A stretch of DNA of 64,000 bases. Source: Tragulus kanchil (taxonomy: Eukaryota > Chordata > Mammalia > Artiodactyla > Tragulidae). The position numbers were made by a program, and so were the translations under genes. Shown here piece by piece: positions 58,301 to 64,000 of the stretch. Each line of letters starts with the position of its first letter. Positions within the stretch are counted from its first letter, which is position 1. The DNA lies in contig JAIOJX010000005.1 of the NCBI GenBank assembly GCA_022376925.1, forward strand, positions 10,754,501 through 10,818,500, written 5' to 3'. The notes under the pieces are model-generated. The model did not search any database and was not told the origin of the DNA. It worked only from the letters and a program-made list of their open reading frames with translations.

Positions 58301-59779
58301 GGGTAAGGACACCGCCTTGCAGTGCAAGGGACGCCAGTTCGATCCCTGACCTGGGAAGATCCCACGTGCCATGGAGCGGCTGGACCGATGTGTCCAACTA
58401 CTGAGCCGGAGCTCTGGAGCGCATGCGCCCAGAGCCGGTGCTCTGTGGTGACAGGGAGGCCCGCAGAGGCCAGAGAGCAAAGATAGATGAAAATGAATAA
58501 ATGAAAGACCAATAGAAGTGGCGACACACACACACACACAAAAGCCATTTAAAAACAAATTTGAAAACATCTGATGACTGGGTACCACCCCGAGATTCTG
58601 ACATCACTGGTGTGAGTGCAGCCTGGGCCCCGGCCTCTTTGAGCTTCTCGGGGGACCCTGGTGTGCGTCCACTGTGTGCGTCTTCACATGAAAGGAAAGG
58701 GGACGTGGCGCACCTCCCTGCAAGTTCAGAAGAGCTTCTGGCCATGTCAGGAGTCCACTTCGTAAGCTGGGCCTCCTAAAACCACAGACCTGCGTCAGCC
58801 ACGACTCTTCTCCCACAAAGATTCCTGAGCGTTACATCCTGAAAGCCTGCAGTTTCTCCGTCCAAATAAACAGGCTGCTGGCTGGTCCGGGGCTGGTCAG
58901 ATCTGAATGGCCCCAGCCGTGAGGACCGCAGCAGAGGCTCATGGGCTTCTTTAGGAGCCAAGAGTCTCTGTACCAGCAAGTCTGGGCATTTTTCCAGATG
59001 CGTATAACTTACCCGTGAAGCCAGCAATGCCTTCATCTGGGCGTCCTCAACGCTGACATTTAAAGAGCCGTGGGTGGTCACCGTCTCATCCTACTCCGTT
59101 TTCCGAATAGGGGACCAAGCCCAGAGTGACCAAGAAACTGGTTTACACACCCATCTTAACAAAGGCCGAAAGTTCTCACATCTCACGCACGGAACAGAGG
59201 TTGGCTGAACTCTAGTCTGGTCAGAGGTCAGCAAACTGCCACCCTGGTTTTTTGTAAATGAAGTTTTATTGGAACCCAGCGGCGGCCACCGGTTTCTGCC
59301 TTGTCTGTGGCTGCTTTTGCCTTTGAGCCACAGGACTGTGGAGGTGCCCAGAGACTGGCCTGCAGACAGGAAAACAGCTACTCTCTGCTCTTTCCAGAGA
59401 CCAGGTGGCCAGCCCCTGCTCTAGGTTAGTAACAAAAATGAACACTGGAATGAGACCGCCTTTTCACCTGATGGCTTTGTTACCTACACGGGATGCAGGA
59501 TGGCCCCCTACACGTTGTATTTCCCAAGACTCCTTCGACCTTGCTCACGTTTGGATTCTTTGCCCCAATTCTAACTTAGAGACAGCGTCAGAGTGCTTGG
59601 TCCCGAGTCTGCATGTCCTTCTGCCTGTAACCGAGCAGCTGACTTGCTGAAGCAGAGGGTCCACGCAGCTCACACCTCTGCGGTGCCCCTCCTTCTGTTC
59701 CAGGTTTCATTTCCCGGGGCCGTGTGGAACGACTCTTCCGGAAGCCCTGGCCCCTCATGAGACGGAAACTGTTTCATAA
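43275..59779 (+). CDS. SIRT5: SIRT5, NAD-dependent lysine deacylase, complete in 8 coding exons
   Basis: Class III sirtuin that uses NAD+ to remove succinyl, malonyl and glutaryl groups from lysines, mainly in the mitochondrial matrix (family knowledge). Coding exons are 43275-43389, 47181-47314, 49242-49467, 52599-52686, 53201-53254, 55628-55751, 56281-56396 and 59704-59779. All introns are GT-AG, phases agree, and the sum is 933 nt, giving 310 residues plus TAA, as in human. Residues seen: NAD-binding GAG at 58-60; acyl-selectivity Tyr102 and Arg105 in YHYRRE; QNID at 140-143; catalytic His158; zinc ligands Cys166, Cys169, Cys207 and Cys212; C-terminal ETVS. The first 36 or so residues are basic and hydroxylated like a mitochondrial presequence. 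Residue 39 is Asp where human has Ser. Exons 2 and 5 also occur as extra copies (46046-46177, 54268-54321) inside apparently artefactual duplications. Gene identity is certain. Exon choice between copies rests on the intact frame for exon 2; the exon 5 copies are indistinguishable. Confidence 0.97.
43462..45661 (+). repeat. Tandem duplication 12, in SIRT5 intron 1
   Basis: Unit 1 is 43462-44558 and unit 2 is 44559-45661, offset 1097, with ACTGG shared at the junction. The interior is identical except for a C-run length (CACACCCATAAG versus CACACCCCATAAG). Unit 1 is cut in the middle of an antisense Bov element that is complete after unit 2. Confidence 0.9.
45496..45700 (-). mobile_element. 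Bov-A2 SINE in SIRT5 intron 1 (copies at 44397 and 46632)
   Basis: Antisense: GATCTTGTCTGACCCTTTTTGG, CTCCAGGCAAGCATGCTGG, GCTACCTGGGAAGCCC. The copy at 44397-44562 is cut by the join of duplication 12. The one at about 46632-46836 is complete. Confidence 0.88.
46046..46177 (+). pseudogene. Damaged duplicate of SIRT5 coding exon 2
   Basis: Near-identical to 47181-47314 but 132 nt instead of 134. One G is missing from each of two G-runs, so the reading frame shifts after the PTFR motif and the GAGGYW loop is lost. Flanking intron and splice signals are also duplicated. It sits near the end of the first copy of an approximately 1.14 kb repeat whose tail (about 46350-46375) is also garbled relative to the second copy. 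Homopolymer loss plus end degradation point to sequencing or assembly error rather than a real pseudoexon. Confidence 0.85.
47181..47314 (+). CDS. SIRT5: SIRT5 coding exon 2 (intact copy)
   Basis: Acceptor TTTCTCTTTAG ends at 47180 and donor GTCAGT starts at 47315. The 134 nt encode residues 39-83: Met40-Ala-Asp-Phe, the Rossmann-fold NAD motif [14 protein letters not shown] and the GAGGYW loop. The exon joins exon 1 in phase 1 and exon 3 in phase 0. This copy keeps the frame through the G-runs that are shortened in the copy at 46046-46177, so it is the one to use. Confidence 0.96.
47745..48205 (-). mobile_element. Old L1 relic interrupted by a SINE
   Basis: 47745-47795 (TTTATTGAGATATACATGC, AAAATTCACCAATTTT) continues at 48114-48205 (ACGTACAATTGAGTGAGT, GTCACCACCATGATC): one old L1 3' segment split by the SINE at 47796-48113. 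ACCAATTTTA is duplicated on both sides of the insertion. Confidence 0.7.
47796..48113 (-). mobile_element. CHR-like SINE, full length, nested in L1
   Basis: G-rich tail complement 47823-47856; head CACCAGGGAAGCCC. GCGCATGCGC at about 47964. Clear target-site duplication ACCAATTTTA (about 47776 and 48115). Confidence 0.92.
48215..48357 (-). mobile_element. Old CHR-type SINE relic
   Basis: TTTGGCTGCACTGTGCC, CAACCAGGAATCAAACC, TTCTTACCCACTGTTCCACC. Diverged antisense SINE. Confidence 0.6.
48405..48730 (+). mobile_element. CHR-like SINE, full length, with target-site duplication
   Basis: GGGCTTCCCTGGTGG to (AAAT)n, with the CT/CCCC-rich segment at 48662-48697. Flanked by ATATATGATTTA (48393-48404 and 48746-48757). 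A second SINE head follows directly after the right-hand repeat. Confidence 0.92.
48758..48791 (+). mobile_element. 34-bp CHR-like SINE head fragment
   Basis: GGGCTTCCCTGGTGGTCC through GTAAAGAATCT, then unique sequence. It abuts the target-site duplication of the full SINE at 48405. Confidence 0.85.
49242..49467 (+). CDS. SIRT5: SIRT5 coding exon 3 (substrate pocket and catalytic His)
   Basis: Acceptor CCCCGCAG ends at 49241 and donor GTGAGG starts at 49468. It encodes residues 84-158 plus one base. It carries YHYRRE with Tyr102 and Arg105, which bind the negatively charged acyl group, then [12 protein letters not shown] (Gln140, Asn141, Asp143), ending at catalytic His158. Relative to human, the segment after RREV reads VRNKQPN instead of MGSKEPN. 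The exon is GC-rich and single-copy. Confidence 0.97.
49980..50224 (-). mobile_element. CHR-like SINE in SIRT5 intron 3 (partial copy 51255-51355)
   Basis: Tail TTTGGTCACTTCTATTG, head CCCATCAGGGAAGCCC, GCGCATGCGC at about 50077. The partial copy is the start of unit 2 of duplication 14. Confidence 0.9.
50093..52354 (+). repeat. Tandem duplication 14, in SIRT5 intron 3
   Basis: Unit 1 is 50093-51236 and unit 2 is 51237-52354, offset about 1131. The first 25 bp or so of unit 2 are degraded (a 14-base loss in the SINE). Each unit holds part of a CHR-like SINE and a whole antisense Bov element. Confidence 0.9.
50350..50556 (-). mobile_element. Bov-A2 SINE (copy at 51481-51687)
   Basis: Antisense: GAACCGCTCAGTCCTGTCTG, GTCCATGGGATTCTCCAGGC, GAGCTACCCAGGGAAGCC. 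Little diverged. Confidence 0.92.
52398..52433. repeat. T-rich tract in SIRT5 intron 3
   Basis: TTTTTTTTCTTTCTTTC followed by a long T-run, about 170 bp upstream of the exon 4 acceptor. Confidence 0.9.
52599..52686 (+). CDS. SIRT5: SIRT5 coding exon 4 (first zinc-ligand pair)
   Basis: Acceptor CTGTTTTTCAG ends at 52598 and donor GTAAGT starts at 52687. The 88 nt complete Gly159 and encode [13 protein letters not shown] through to ICPALSGK. Cys166 and Cys169 are the first half of the structural zinc site. Single-copy, between two duplicated blocks. Confidence 0.96.
53201..53254 (+). CDS. SIRT5: SIRT5 coding exon 5 (first copy)
   Basis: Acceptor TGTACTTCAG and donor GTGAGT bound a 54-nt exon encoding the loop [17 protein letters not shown]; human has a variant of the same loop before the second zinc pair. 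An identical exon with the same splice sites is at 54268-54321, 1067 bp downstream. The two cannot be told apart from sequence. Only one is needed for the 310-residue protein. Confidence 0.9.
54268..54321 (+). CDS. SIRT5: Duplicate of SIRT5 coding exon 5
   Basis: Base-identical to 53201-53254 and inside the second unit of a 1067-bp tandem repeat. Because 54 nt is a multiple of three, splicing both copies would add 18 residues without a frameshift. I infer an assembly duplicate, because neighbouring duplications of the same size recur across the window. Confidence 0.75.
55628..55751 (+). CDS. SIRT5: SIRT5 coding exon 6 (second zinc-ligand pair)
   Basis: Acceptor CTCTTACAG ends at 55627 and donor GTGAGT starts at 55752. 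It begins by completing Arg206, then CEEVGCGG supplies zinc ligands Cys207 and Cys212. [12 protein letters not shown], the conserved sirtuin segment lining the acyl-lysine channel, follows. 124 nt, single-copy. Confidence 0.97.
55868..56061 (+). mobile_element. Bov-tA SINE in SIRT5 intron 6
   Basis: GGGCTCCGGGGTAGAGAATGC, GGGACGATCCCTTGGAGGAGG, CAAAGAGTCAGACACCATTCAG. Inserted 116 bp after the exon 6 donor in a short intron of about 530 bp. Confidence 0.9.
56281..56396 (+). CDS. SIRT5: SIRT5 coding exon 7 (NAD ribose/adenine-binding strand)
   Basis: Acceptor GCTCCGTAG ends at 56280 and donor GTACAG starts at 56397. It encodes [13 protein letters not shown] and [17 protein letters not shown]: the GTSS loop and the EFN segment that contact NAD in sirtuins. 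116 nt, phase 2 at the end. A Bov-tA SINE (55868-56061) lies in the preceding intron. Confidence 0.97.
56916..57180 (-). mobile_element. CHR-like SINE
   Basis: Poly-T tail 56916-56931; head CCACCAGGGAAGCCC; GCGCATGCGC at about 57034. Confidence 0.9.
58083..58220 (+). mobile_element. CHR-1-type SINE, older
   Basis: GGGGACTTCCCTGGCAGTCCG, CAGCTCGACCCCTGGTCAGGG, ATATGCCTCTCAGCCC. A different subtype from the GGTCCAGTGGG group. Confidence 0.75.
58279..58524 (+). mobile_element. CHR-like SINE with (CA)n tail
   Basis: GGGTTTCCCTGGTGGTCC to GACCAATAGAAGTGGCG, followed by (CA)n at about 58525-58541. GCGCATGCGC at about 58417. Confidence 0.9.
59222..59420 (+). mobile_element. hAT-type DNA transposon relic
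   Basis: CAGAGGTCAGCAAACTGCC, GTAAATGAAGTTTTATTGGAACCC, CTGTGGCTGCTTTTGCC and the far end CCAGCCCCTGCTCT follow a known mammalian non-autonomous hAT consensus, with ends that read as inverted repeats. Confidence 0.6.
59704..59779 (+). CDS. SIRT5: SIRT5 terminal coding exon 8
   Basis: Acceptor CTGTTCCAG ends at 59703. The exon completes Arg and encodes [19 protein letters not shown], then TETVS and TAA at 59777-59779. This matches the C terminus of the long human isoform (HENETVS, with Asn replaced by Thr). It follows a 3.3-kb intron full of SINE insertions. Confidence 0.95.
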
Positions 59780-60215
59780 CCACCCCGGGGAAGGACGGCC
59801 TCTCCGCGCGTCTGAGTCCCAGGCCACCGGCAGGGGAGGCCGTCTTGAGGATGGTGAGCCAGATGCTGATGGGCCCGAGACATGTTCCGGCTGCCCGCTG
59901 GCATCCAAACTGCTGGCGGGGGGTGGGCACTTAGAAGCAAGAATGGGAACCGTGTTTAGAAGGAGAAGTCACAGGACCTCTGAAGTCAAGCCAATTCACG
60001 TGATTTGGTTTGATCCTAACCATAAGATACGTCTGATGTGTTTGGTTGGTTACTGGGTAACTTGGTCATTAGATGGTCTGAAAAGAAAAAAAAAAAAGTG
60101 ATTATCCTGAATGTATTCTTGCTTTTTGGGTGAAGACAGAAGTAGAGAGATAAAACTCAGGTATTTCTGATTTTTGCACAAGGTTTGGTGGAAAATAAAA
60201 TCACTCTCTGTGCAG
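59780..60215 (+). promoter_or_regulatory. SIRT5: SIRT5 3'UTR with AATAAA poly(A) signal
   Basis: The first canonical AATAAA after the stop is at 60194-60199, about 415 nt downstream, followed by a CTCTCTGTGC stretch suitable for cleavage. A poly(A) run lies at about 60086-60098. The true cleavage site cannot be seen, and longer 3'UTRs are possible. Confidence 0.55.
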
Positions 60216-60307
60216 GTAATTTACTGTATGAAAATGTTACCCCAAGAGATATCTTTGTTGGGTACTATTTCTTTTCAGTATTTATCTTTTCTGTTTTTAT
60301 TTTGGCC

Positions 60308-60557
60308 TCTTTTATTTATTTATTTATTTATTTTCATCCGTCTTTGTTCTTTGGCCTGTGTGGGCCTCCCATCGCAGTGGCCTCTCTCGCTGCAGAGCAC
60401 CAGCTCTGGGCACACGCGCTCCAGAGCGCAGGCTCATAACTAGACACATCGGTTCAGCCGCTCTGTGGCACGTGGGATCTTCCCAGACCAGGGATCAAAC
60501 CGGTGCTCCTTGCACTGCAAGGCGGACTCTTTACCCACTGGGCCCCCGGGGAAGCCC
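60308..60557 (-). mobile_element. CHR-like SINE just downstream of SIRT5
   Basis: (TTTA)n tail at 60308-60335, head CCCCGGGGAAGCCC. Inserted about 110 bp past the predicted poly(A) signal. Confidence 0.9.
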
Positions 60558-61363
60558 AGTATTTATCTTCTTTGACTGTCTTACCTCAAGTTCCAGGGGA
60601 GCCACTTACAATAGGAATTCATGCAAGAAGGGAAGAGGAAATTAGCAACAAGGTAGAAAATCAGGATAAGAAAAAAGAATGATGCAAATACATGGACTCC
60701 AGGGATAAACACAGTTGCCTCAAATTGAGCCAAAGAGGGAAGGGAGAGCTGAGGGCGGGCTGTTTCTCAGAATCATAAACACAGGCGGACATTTCTTACT
60801 CTTATAAACACACACGGTGCAGGGTCAGCCACGCTTTCCCAGACATGGAATTTTGAAGCATGTTTTTCCTGTGGGACTTAAGAAATGGATGCTCGTGGTA
60901 CCTGTGAGACGTGGGAAGAACACAGCCTCCTCAGCTCCCCCCACCTAACACAGCACCCAGGGAGCCCAGCTGTCAGCAAGCGACGGGAGGAGTCGCCATC
61001 GGCAAACCACGCAGGAAGGCAGTCCAGAGCCCGCTCCCCGAGGTCAGAGGGCTCCCTGGGGGACTGTGCAGCTGGGGGACGTCGCTTCCACCCCTTAACA
61101 AAACTGCATTTAACGTCGCACCCTTGGCTTCTGCAGCAGTGGGTGACGACACAGGGACCTGAAACCTGGTCCTGTGTCCGCAAGTCGTGCCTTTTAATAC
61201 GTCCCAAGGGTCCTTTGCTGGGCAGGAGGGGTGCCCGCAACTCACAGGGAGTCTGAAGGACCAGGCGGGCACCTGAGGGCTCCTTTCATACTTCGCAGGT
61301 GAGTCCACCAGTGCACACCGAGGAGACTTATAATACTTATAACTCAGTTTTTGTATATGAAAT
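60558..61363. other. SIRT5-NOL7 spacer
   Basis: No gene or transposon recognised; overlapping frames on both strands at 60880-61310 look like chance. Confidence 0.6.
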
Positions 61364-61570
61364 GGGGCTCCCGTGGTGACTCAGGTGGTAGAGAATCTGC
61401 CTGTGGTGCAGGGCACCGGGTTGGATCCCTGGGTCGGGAAGATCCCCTGGAGGAGGGCATGGCGACCCACTCCAGCGTTCTTGCCTGGAGAATCCCATGG
61501 ACAGAGGAGCCTGGCCGGCTACAGCCCAGTGGGTGGTCGCAGGCTTGGACACAGACTGAGCGACTAACAG
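61364..61570 (+). mobile_element. Bov-tA SINE
   Basis: GGGGCTCCCGTGGTGACTCAGG, GATCCCCTGGAGGAGGGCATGG, CTTGGACACAGACTGAGCGAC. Confidence 0.92.
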
Positions 61571-61899
61571 ATAACACTTGTACATAAAATACCACCGTTC
61601 CCTTCTAATAGGTCGGTTGTAGGGCTTCTCAAATGGGCAGCCCTGGCATTAGCATGGTGGACGCTGGCACTGTTTCTAGGAGTCTGACTGTATCTTTGTA
61701 ATTCCAGTCTGACCAAGGCCCGAGTATTTCTGAAGTAGCCTTTGTCACCCTCTTCCTACTAGACCATTGGAGTCTGTAGCATTTTTTGGTTCTGTTTTGT
61801 CATTTTTGTTCATGTTTTGGCCTTCTTGTTTGTAAACTAGGAATTGCTGATAAGAGAAGAGGAAAAGCGAATTGAAAATATTACAAAATCTATGTGAGG

Positions 61900-62075
61900 A
61901 AGGACTATTCAATTTACTATGTTTATTGAACGTCTACTCTATGAGAGACGTTAGCAATACAGTGACTAAGAGGGACGGACTTGCCCTCAAGGAGTTCAGG
62001 AGGACTTGGTTGGGACAGATGTTCCAGAAACTCAGAAAAGCTCGGAAGCCAGGGTAACGGAAATTTGTTCAAGAT
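61900..62075. repeat. Possible L2/MIR-like relic
   Basis: TTTATTGAACGTCTACTCTATG and GACTTGCCCTCAAGGAGTTC resemble old L2/MIR-type text. Low certainty. Confidence 0.35.
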
Positions 62076-62352
62076 TCAGAGGAGAATGCAGTCAGAGATG
62101 AGCCGTGTGGCGATGGAGTCGATATTAAGGTGCCTGAAAGGCTTTAAGAGGAGGTCAGCCTGGCTGGGGGTTTTGAATTATAAATAGGAGCTCCACGTAC
62201 AGGAGTGGGTAGAACCAGCGCATGTCCAAACGCACGGTGAGTACGAAGTAGCTTGGTTTGTTCAGAGAACAATGGATCGTTTGCTGTTGGGTAAAGGGTG
62301 GGAGAAAATACAAAGATCATGAACGGCCACGTATGCTAGGCAATGAAAAGGG

Positions 62353-62497
62353 TGGGACTTCCCTGGTGGTCTGCAGTGGTTAAGACTCTGTGTTCCCAAT
62401 GCAGCGGGACCGGGTTCAATCCCTGGTCAGGGAACTTGATCCCACCGGCCGCAACTAAGACCCGGAGCAACTAAATAAATACTTTAAAAAAAAAGAG
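62353..62497 (+). mobile_element. CHR-1-type SINE
   Basis: GGGACTTCCCTGGTGGTCTGC, GGTTCAATCCCTGGTCAGGG, CAACTAAGACCCGGAGC, A-run tail. Lies immediately upstream of the NOL7 CpG island. Confidence 0.85.
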
Positions 62498-62559
62498 ACA
62501 GAAATGAAAAGGGTATACGTGGGGCGCGGCAGGGCACAGAAATACACAGGACGGGGGCT

Positions 62560-63900
62560 TCGGCCACTAAGTGAAGGCGCAGGGGGCAGTCACCGTGCTA
62601 GGTCCTGGGGTGACCGCCGGGAAGCGGGGGTCCCTGCTCTCTCTGAGCTCAGGCTCGAAGGGGGAGTCGGTCTGGTCCGGAAAGGCGTCTGTCCCGACAC
62701 ACAGCAGCCAGCGGCAGAGCGCGGGTGCTCAGGGAGGCGTGCCTGCGAGAGGGCGGCCCAGGAGCAATTGCAGTCCCTCGATGCTCGCGGGCGACAACAG
62801 GCCTGAACGGCTGGGTCCTGCCGCCGGGGAGCACTGCTTCCGCGGGCAACTGCGCCTTCGCGGGAAGTGCCGAGTGGAGGAAGCCGGATCCAGATGATCC
62901 GATCGGCCGAGCGGGTCTCCGAGGCGAAAGAGGCGGCGACAGGGCGACGGGGGGCTCCTCGGCACCGGACGGCGTGACCAGCGCCAGCCCGCCTCGAGGG
63001 GCGCGGGGACCCGGCCAGCACGGCTCTCGGGAGCCCCACCGAGGAGGCGGCAAGGGGCATCTTCCCCGCCAGGAAAGAAGCCAGCCCCGGAGCAGCCGGG
63101 CCCGCCCCGCCTTGCCGTAGGCCACGCCCCCAGGCTCTGCGCATGCGCCTTCGCCTAGTGCAGTACGGCCTCCGACCCTGCAGAGGGCGCCGGAGCCCGT
63201 GGCACCCCTCTTGTCACTCTCCGCTTGCGTGCGGTTTCCGGGTCGGAGGTCAGACGGTCGGGTGCAGCTTGGGTCATGGTGCAGCTCCGGCCGCGCGCGT
63301 CCCGGGCCCCGGCGTCGGCGTCGGCGATGGTGGACGAGGGCCCGCCCGCCTCGGAGGAGGAGGCGGAGCACGGCCTGCTGCTCGGGCAGCCCAGCAGCGG
63401 CGCGGCCGCCGAGCCGCTGGAGGAGGACGAGGACGGGGACGAGGAGCTTGACGACGAGGCCCCGGAGGAGCTGACGTTCGCCAGCGCCCAGGCCGAGGCG
63501 AAGGAGGAGGAGCGGCGGGTCCGGGAGACGGTGCGCAGGTCAGGCGCCCGCGGCCGGGCTGCGGAGGCGCCTCTTCCCGTCCCGCTCGTGCCTGCGCGCC
63601 CTGACTCGTCGCTCTTTTTTTCCAGGGATAAGACGCTTTTGAAGGAGAAGAGGAAGCGGCGCGAGGAGCTGTTCATCGAGCAGAAGGTTAGCGGGAACGG
63701 GGGCGGCGTTCCCCTGCCCGGCTCGGGGTGGAGTCCAGAGCTCCTAGGAGGTGGGGTCGAGGAAGGTCGCTAGGACTTTCAGCGGACAGCAGTGATGGAG
63801 ACGGGCTTCGCGTGCTGCTTGCTGTCCGCCGATTCGAACTGGGATTGGGAAGAGGCGTGGGCTTCAAATCGTACGGCCAGCCCCGCCGCTGCCGCTCCGC
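62560..63900. promoter_or_regulatory. NOL7: NOL7 CpG island promoter
   Basis: A dense run of CG dinucleotides spans the NOL7 start. A perfect palindromic NRF1-type site TGCGCATGCGC lies at 63138-63148 and a GC/CACCC box CCACGCCCC at 63122-63130, about 130-150 bp upstream of the ATG. No TATA box is evident. This is the architecture of a housekeeping CpG promoter. Long open frames on both strands here are GC-driven and not separate genes. Confidence 0.75.
63276..63686 (+). CDS. NOL7: NOL7, nucleolar protein 7, first two coding exons (partial)
   Basis: Exon 1 coding runs 63276-63538 (donor GTCAGG). Exon 2 is 63626-63686 (acceptor TTTCCAG, donor GTTAGC). The product starts [20 protein letters not shown], then an acidic Glu/Asp-rich segment around residues 48-66, [20 protein letters not shown], and the basic exon 2 stretch [20 protein letters not shown]. 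This matches the N-terminus of mammalian NOL7, a nucleolar protein linked to small-subunit ribosome biogenesis. The ATG is chosen by homology; no in-frame upstream ATG competes. The remaining exons lie beyond the window. Position, about 3.5 kb downstream of SIRT5 on the same strand, agrees with mammalian gene order. Confidence 0.95.
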
Positions 63901-64000
63901 GGAGGTGCTTTATCTGAATCTGGGCCCAGTGGCAGAGAAGGGCCGTGTAAGCCGAGCGCCCTGCAGACAGGGGTGGTGACTTGCCGTCTGATGGCCAGGG
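63687..64000 (+). other. NOL7: NOL7 intron 2, truncated by the window
   Basis: GC-rich sequence after donor GTTAGC; the next NOL7 exon (human KRKLLPDTILEK segment) is not reached. Confidence 0.8.

Larger units (their letters stand above)
56397..59703 (+). other. SIRT5: SIRT5 intron 7
   Basis: 3.3-kb last intron. It holds SINEs at 56916, 58083 and 58279 and a hAT relic at about 59222. 57184-58080 and 58542-59215 hold no recognised element or conserved exon. The alternative terminal exon of the short human isoform was not identified. Confidence 0.8.

Noticed and set aside
62590..63371. Minus-strand frames of 184 and 240 codons upstream of NOL7
   Set aside because: Overlap the NOL7 CpG island and exon 1. 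Composition-driven; no recognisable domain.

Overview
The window is nuclear DNA from a ruminant (even-toed ungulate). It is dominated by two ruminant SINE types: Bov-tA/BOV-A2-like elements, and a CHR-like tRNA-derived SINE that opens with GGCTTCCCTGGTGGTCCAGT. Species cannot be fixed from the sequence alone. L1, MIR, hAT and LTR relics make up most of the rest. No bacterial, viral or CRISPR gene system is present.

Only two protein-coding genes can be supported, both on the + strand. SIRT5 (mitochondrial sirtuin, lysine desuccinylase/demalonylase/deglutarylase) is complete. Its eight coding exons lie at 43275-43389, 47181-47314, 49242-49467, 52599-52686, 53201-53254, 55628-55751, 56281-56396 and 59704-59779. 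They total 933 nt and encode 310 residues plus a stop, the same length as human SIRT5. NOL7 (nucleolar protein 7) begins at 63276 and only its first two coding exons are inside the window. The order SIRT5-NOL7 matches the mammalian 6p23-type neighbourhood. CpG-rich blocks at about 37.7-38.8 kb and 62.5-63.9 kb are the likely promoters of SIRT5 and NOL7.

Layout: 1-37.7 kb is intergenic, with LTR, SINE, L1 and MIR relics and long unrecognised unique stretches. 37.7-43.2 kb holds the CpG island and probably a non-coding 5' exon and first intron of SIRT5. 43.2-60.2 kb is SIRT5. 60.2-63.2 kb is the spacer. 63.2 kb to the end is the start of NOL7.

The most striking structure is 15 head-to-tail near-identical duplications, each 1.07-1.21 kb. 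They are often chained so that the next one starts inside the previous second copy. Copies differ mainly by one-base indels in homopolymers, and the junctions carry short garbled filler. I interpret the window as overlapping contigs or reads joined without merging their roughly 1.1 kb overlaps, so about 16.7 kb (26%) is probably redundant. Two SIRT5 coding exons are duplicated this way, one with a damaged copy. Gene predictors run on the raw sequence could emit a false, longer SIRT5. I found no evidence of a previously undescribed biological system.
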